From: Corticibacter populi
GTDB taxonomy: Bacteria > Pseudomonadota > Gammaproteobacteria > Burkholderiales > Burkholderiaceae_C
NCBI RefSeq assembly: GCF_004217315.1
Contig: NZ_SGWR01000004.1
Span: 1 to 64,000, forward strand
Length of the DNA: 64,000 bases
Reading direction: 5' to 3'
Position numbers and translations under genes: made by a program. Positions 63,902 through 64,000 of this stretch are shown one piece after another. The notes under the pieces were generated by a model. That model was not told the origin of the DNA and did no database searches. It was given only the letters and a program-made list of their open reading frames with translations. The first letter of the stretch is position 1, and every line of letters starts with the position of its first letter.

Positions 63902-64000
63902 GTTCGCGTGTTCAGAATCACGTCACTGGCCGCTTGTCGCTGCGGCCGCCGCAAGCAGAATCCCTGGCGCGATTGGTTAGCGCGCTGGAAGCCGCGCCTG
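63898..64000 (+). CDS. Start of a probable DEAD/DEAH (type III Res-like) helicase, cut by window edge
   Basis: Only the first 34 residues are present, starting MSSRVQNHVTGRLSLRPPQA and continuing ESLARLVSALEAAP. The RLSLRPPQAESL segment resembles the N-terminal end of Res-type helicase/nuclease subunits that follow Mod and RhuM genes. The ATG overlaps the RhuM stop (ATGA). Assignment rests mainly on context. Confidence 0.55.
   Translation, partial: MSSRVQNHVTGRLSLRPPQAESLARLVSALEAAP

Noticed and set aside
53324-64000. Classification as BREX or DISARM
   Set aside because: No PglZ, BrxC, BrxL, DrmA or DrmB gene is visible. Only the SNF2 helicase and a methyltransferase are shared in kind with DISARM, and the methyltransferase is of type III Mod order.

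Overview
The window is high-GC DNA that reads as a betaproteobacterial chromosome of the order Burkholderiales, most likely a Comamonadaceae relative (Comamonas, Acidovorax or Delftia type). This rests on the 3' end of a betaproteobacterial 5S rRNA at the left edge, the pilT - cNMP-binding protein - pilU cluster, pepA divergent from lptFG, a UbiM-like hydroxylase and a class Ib nrdHIEF operon. About 52 kb is ordinary chromosome; the last 12 kb is the left part of a genomic island.

Layout. 1-600: end of a 5S rRNA gene, a bidirectional terminator and an Lrp/AsnC regulator. 1.1-8.1 kb: CsgG-like lipoprotein, twitching-motility ATPases PilT and PilU with a cyclic-nucleotide-binding protein between them, a beta-hydroxyacid dehydrogenase, type II dehydroquinase and an unknown membrane protein. 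8.3-12.9 kb (minus): nrdH-nrdI-nrdE-GNAT-nrdF, with tandem NrdR boxes upstream. 13-17.3 kb: pepA, divergent from lptF-lptG-cbiX. 17.3-21.5 kb: CDP-alcohol phosphotransferase, asparaginase, trpS and a flavin reductase. 21.5-26.6 kb (minus): a four-gene overlapping operon of DUF2157, DUF4401, GDYXXLXY and an unknown membrane protein, then an OmpA-like lipoprotein and a YfiR-like protein. 26.7-30.9 kb: a clear Pho box, two tandem alkaline phosphatases and an exported unknown. 31-40 kb: a GST; on the minus strand a DUF2796 / ABC transporter / DUF3299 zinc-type locus behind a Fur/Zur-like operator, then macA-macB-outer membrane factor. 40.4-51.8 kb: uspA, DUF808, DUF1840, a GT2-GtrA fusion, radA, ubiM, aqpZ, htpG with a heat-shock-type promoter, a RidA-family gene and mnmE.

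At 51,766-51,783 the last 18 bases of mnmE form a sequence equivalent to the known trmE/mnmE island attachment site. A P4-type tyrosine integrase follows at once. Behind it is a tightly packed plus-strand operon that runs off the right edge: winged-helix regulator, Mrr-type endonuclease with an N-terminal PUA/EVE-like region, SNF2 helicase, a 1,185-residue SIR2-domain protein, beta-class (type III Mod-like) DNA methyltransferase, RhuM-family protein, and the start of a probable DEAD/DEAH (Res-like) helicase. Most junctions overlap by 1-4 bases. This is the strongest candidate for an undescribed system. It looks like a composite anti-phage locus joining restriction-modification to an NAD-consuming SIR2 effector. 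The SIR2 gene and the central target-recognition part of the methyltransferase are visibly AT-richer than their neighbours, suggesting module exchange.

All functional statements come from reading motifs and gene order by eye; no database search was possible.
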